DNA from: Anaerotignum lactatifermentans
Lineage (GTDB): Bacteria; Bacillota; Clostridia; Lachnospirales; Anaerotignaceae
Reading direction: 5' to 3'
DNA length: 64,000 nucleotides
NCBI RefSeq assembly: GCF_016902535.1
Contig: NZ_JACSNY010000005.1
Span: 1 to 64,000 of the forward strand
Below, piece by piece: positions 61,847-64,000 of this stretch. Under the pieces are notes generated by a model. The model did not search any database. It had not been told where the DNA came from and saw only the letters and a list, made by a program, of their open reading frames with translations. The translations under genes and the position numbers were made by a program. How positions within the stretch are numbered: position 1 is the stretch's first letter; each line of letters starts with the position of its first letter.

Positions 61847-63352
61847 TTATTTGTAGTTTTTGTTGGAATCCTTCAGCAGTACATCGTGGGCGCCGCCCTC
61901 TACCAGGCTGGTGGTGGAGATAACGGTAATCTTTGCCTTTTCCTGCAGTTCGGGAATAGACAGTACGCCGCAGTTGCACATAGTGGATTTCACTTTCTTC
62001 AGAGACAGACCTACGTTGTCATGCAGGCTGCCGGCATAAGGAACGTAGGAGTCTACGCCTTCCTCGAAGGACAGCTTCGCGTCGCCGCCCATGTCGTAGC
62101 GCTGCCAGTTTCTCGCTCTGGCGGAGCCTTCGCCCCAGTATTCCTTCATGTAGCTGCCGTTGATGTTGACCTTGTTGGTAGGGCTTTCATCGAAACGGGC
62201 GAAGTATCTGCCCAGCATAATGAAATCCGCGCCCATAGCCAGGGCCAATGTCATATGGTAATCGTATACGATACCGCCGTCGGAGCAGATGGGAACGTAT
62301 ACGCCGGTTTCCTTGAAGTATTCGTCTCTGGCCTTTGCTACCTCGATGACTGCGGAAGCCTGACCACGGCCGATGCCCTTCTGTTCTCTGGTGATGCAGA
62401 TGGAGCCGCCGCCGATACCGACTTTAACGAAGTCCGCGCCGCAGTCCGCCAGGAAACGGAAGCCCTCCGCGTCTACAACGTTGCCGGCGCCGATCTTTAC
62501 GCTGTCGCCATAGGCTTCTCTTACCCATGCCAGCGTATCCTTCTGCCATTCGGAATAGCCCTCGGAGGAGTCGATGCACAGGATGTCTACGCCTGCCTCT
62601 ACCAGAGCGGGTACTCTCTGCTGATAATCACGGGTATTGATGCCGGCGCCTACTACATAACGCTTCTGTGCGTCCAGCAGTTCGTTGGCGTTTTCTTTAT
62701 GGCTGTCATAGTCTTTGCGGAATACCAGATACTGCAGTCTGCCTTCCTTGTCTACGATAGGCAGCTGGTTGATCTTGTTGTCCCAGATGATGTCATTGGC
62801 TTCTTTCAGTGTCGTGCCTTCCGGCGCGTAGATCAGCTGATCCAGTGGAGTCATGAATTCTTTTACTTTTACGTCCCGTTCCATACGGCTGATGCGGTAG
62901 TCTCTGCTGGTGACCATACCTACCAGCTTGCCCTGGGCGGTGCCGTCTGTGGTAACTGCCACAGTGGAATGGCCTGTTCTTGCTTTCAGATCCAGAATAT
63001 CCTGCAAGGTGCTTTCGGGGCTGATGTTGGAATCACTCATAACAAAGCCTGCCTTGTAAGCCTTTGCTCTGGCTACCATAGCCGCCTGGCTTTCAATGGA
63101 CTGAGAACCAAAGATGAAGGAGATGCCGCCTTCCTTTGCCAGTGCCACCGCCATTTTATCATCGGATACCGCCTGCATAACTGCGGATACCAGAGGGATG
63201 TTCATTTCCAGCGCGGGTTTTTCCCCTTTTTTAAACTTAACGATGGGTGTTTTCAGACTGACGTTTTCCACCATACATTCCTTTGTGGTGTAGCCGGGTA
63301 CCAAAAGAAATTCGCTGAAGGTTCTGGAAGGTTCCGTGAAATAAATTGCCAT
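61847..63352 (-). CDS. guaB: IMP dehydrogenase
   Basis: A 501-residue enzyme oxidising IMP to XMP with NAD, the committed step to GMP. The barrel carries the catalytic cysteine loop [10 protein letters not shown]; two CBS domains lie about residues 95-215 ([21 protein letters not shown]). The C-terminal extension is longer than in compact forms. ATG at 63352 follows GGAGGAG; upstream in-frame codons lie in the structured leader. It is a single-gene unit with a terminator-borne promoter and a leader that can form an extended hairpin with a T-run. Confidence 0.94.
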   Translation of the reverse strand: MAIYFTEPSRTFSEFLLVPGYTTKECMVENVSLKTPIVKFKKGEKPALEMNIPLVSAVMQAVSDDKMAVALAKEGGISFIFGSQSIESQAAMVARAKAYKAGFVMSDSNISPESTLQDILDLKARTGHSTVAVTTDGTAQGKLVGMVTSRDYRISRMERDVKVKEFMTPLDQLIYAPEGTTLKEANDIIWDNKINQLPIVDKEGRLQYLVFRKDYDSHKENANELLDAQKRYVVGAGINTRDYQQRVPALVEAGVDILCIDSSEGYSEWQKDTLAWVREAYGDSVKIGAGNVVDAEGFRFLADCGADFVKVGIGGGSICITREQKGIGRGQASAVIEVAKARDEYFKETGVYVPICSDGGIVYDYHMTLALAMGADFIMLGRYFARFDESPTNKVNINGSYMKEYWGEGSARARNWQRYDMGGDAKLSFEEGVDSYVPYAGSLHDNVGLSLKKVKSTMCNCGVLSIPELQEKAKITVISTTSLVEGGAHDVLLKDSNKNYK

Positions 63353-63418
63353 ATGCTTTTTCTCCTCCTGTAAAAAATACTGTTGATCCACTGTGAAGCC
63401 ACTGTAAGGACCGGAAAT

Positions 63419-63501
63419 AAAAAAAGGAAAAGTGCCTGAAGAGTATCCCCGAAACATACGGTTTCTTATGGGGAAAATGCTTTGCCTGTTTCTTTTCCTT
63501 T
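63419..63501 (-). promoter_or_regulatory. Structured leader / possible attenuator upstream of guaB
   Basis: Arms AAAGGAAAAG and CTTTTCCTTT (63423-63432, 63492-63501) enclose an inner hairpin CCCC-GAAAC-ATACG-GTTTC-TTAT-GGGG (63447-63473). On the minus strand the outer stem is followed by seven T (63419-63425 complement). It lies between the promoter and the start codon and looks like an intrinsic terminator. No known riboswitch class was recognised. Confidence 0.5.
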
Positions 63502-63537
63502 GTATACAACATTCCCACTGTCCTTGTATTGCATACG

Positions 63538-63566
63538 ATTTTAGCACTAAAAAGCCCCCTGTTCAA
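63538..63566 (-). promoter_or_regulatory. guaB promoter embedded in the upstream terminator
   Basis: Minus strand TTGAAC (63561-63566), 17 bases, TAAAAT (63538-63543). The -35 box lies in the loop of the terminator at 63549-63574. The start site would be near 63531, giving a leader of about 180 nt. Confidence 0.6.
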
Positions 63567-63574
63567 GGGGGCTT
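63549..63574 (-). terminator. Terminator of the Gx-transporter gene
   Basis: Stem AAGCCCCC / GGGGGCTT (63552-63559, 63567-63574) and a T-run on the minus strand. Confidence 0.8.
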
Positions 63575-63665
63575 GGCTATTTTTTTTGTTTTTGTGAAAT
63601 TCGTTGCTTTTTCCTGTCAAAACAGGGCGTTTCTTTTGATTTTCTGCCCATGATGCCGATACTGT

Positions 63666-64000
63666 CTATCTTCCGCGCACATAGGGCAGACAGAGCCGGG
63701 AGATGGTCCCGATCAGAAAACCGGTCACAACGCCGGATACCAGAAGGAAGGGCAGGTAGTAGGCCATTTTGATATTTTCCACCACCAGTGCCGCCACAAT
63801 GATCTGCCCCACATTATGGAATACGCCGCCGGCAATGCTGACGCCGGTAATACTCATTTTTTCCGTTTTATAGAGCAGTGCCATGACGGCAAAGCTGCAC
63901 ACAGCCCCCGCCAGGGAATAGAGCAGTCCCGCGAAGCCGGCAAAGAGCAGGCCGCAGAGAATGACACGTATCAAAGAGATGAATAATGCCGTTTTGGGCC
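63666..64000 (-). CDS. Gx transporter / heptaprenyl diphosphate synthase component I-like protein (partial)
   Basis: The 3' part of a membrane protein running off the right edge; 110 residues are visible up to the stop at 63666. The reading frame enters with GPKTALFISLIRVILCG, then GAVCSFAVMALLY, SITGVSIAGGVFHNVGQIIVAALV and FLIGTISRLCLPYV. This is the Gx_transp / HepS component I pattern, small polytopic proteins resembling ECF S-components. Three to four hydrophobic segments are visible. Its own start is outside the window. Confidence 0.75.
   Translation of the reverse strand, partial: PKTALFISLIRVILCGLLFAGFAGLLYSLAGAVCSFAVMALLYKTEKMSITGVSIAGGVFHNVGQIIVAALVVENIKMAYYLPFLLVSGVVTGFLIGTISRLCLPYVRGR

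Noticed and set aside
63237-63512. A 91-codon frame starting in the guaB leader and overlapping guaB out of frame
   Set aside because: Over 100 bp overlap with guaB and no domain. Its first codons could still be a leader peptide, but nothing supports it.

Overview
The window reads as a chromosomal stretch of an anaerobic, endospore-forming Firmicute of class Clostridia (Lachnospirales-like; genus not resolvable by eye). The reasons are a SpoIIID regulator, a desulfoferrodoxin, a four-module flavodiiron oxidase, a rubrerythrin, a type III glutamine synthetase, strong AGGAGG-type ribosome binding sites, TTGACA/TATAAT promoters and a CIRCE element. It is dense, mostly core metabolism. The only mobile DNA seen is the tail of an IS30-type transposase at the left edge. 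I saw no CRISPR array, rRNA or tRNA.

Layout. 1-10.1 kb (minus strand): a sugar-kinase-like gene, a metallo-hydrolase and a patatin; a MarR-controlled RND efflux operon; a secreted protein of unknown role; a redox-type Cys protein; a MutT hydrolase. 10.2-12.5 kb: spoIIID, then glnA followed by a NitR-like ANTAR regulator. 12.7-25.9 kb (plus strand): one long apparent operon, glnN-asnB-purC-purA-purB-pyrG-carA-carB, which joins glutamine synthesis to enzymes that consume glutamine or aspartate. It starts with a promoter followed at once by a strong terminator hairpin. 25.9-32.3 kb (minus): two MgtA-type P-type ATPases, a receiver-less OmpR-type regulator and two small ORFs; both ATPase promoters carry similar 11-bp-spaced repeats.

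32.7-36 kb: a second, stand-alone carB. 36-45 kb: hsp20 under CIRCE, a Crp/Fnr regulator, desulfoferrodoxin, the flavodiiron fusion, a MarR/MATE pair, maf, an MFS exporter and rubrerythrin behind a Fur/PerR-like box. 45.5-50.8 kb (minus): the arginine operon argC-argJ-argB-argD-argF. 51-57.3 kb (minus): asnS, msrAB, an omega-amidase-like hydrolase and a P2A ATPase behind a yybP-ykoY-type Mn2+ riboswitch. 57.6-61.4 kb (plus): an FMN riboswitch and ribD-ribE-ribBA-ribH. The right end holds a small hypothetical gene, guaB with a structured leader, and a partial Gx-transporter gene.

How it fits together. Much of the window handles amide nitrogen and carbamoyl phosphate (two glutamine synthetases, two CarB, AsnB, PyrG, ArgF), divalent cations (two Mg-type and one probable Mn ATPase) and oxygen or peroxide defence. 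The most promising unexplained features are the mgtA gene set with its shared boxes and small ORFs, the terminator leader of the glnN operon, and the guaB leader. All calls come from reading the sequence; no database search was run.
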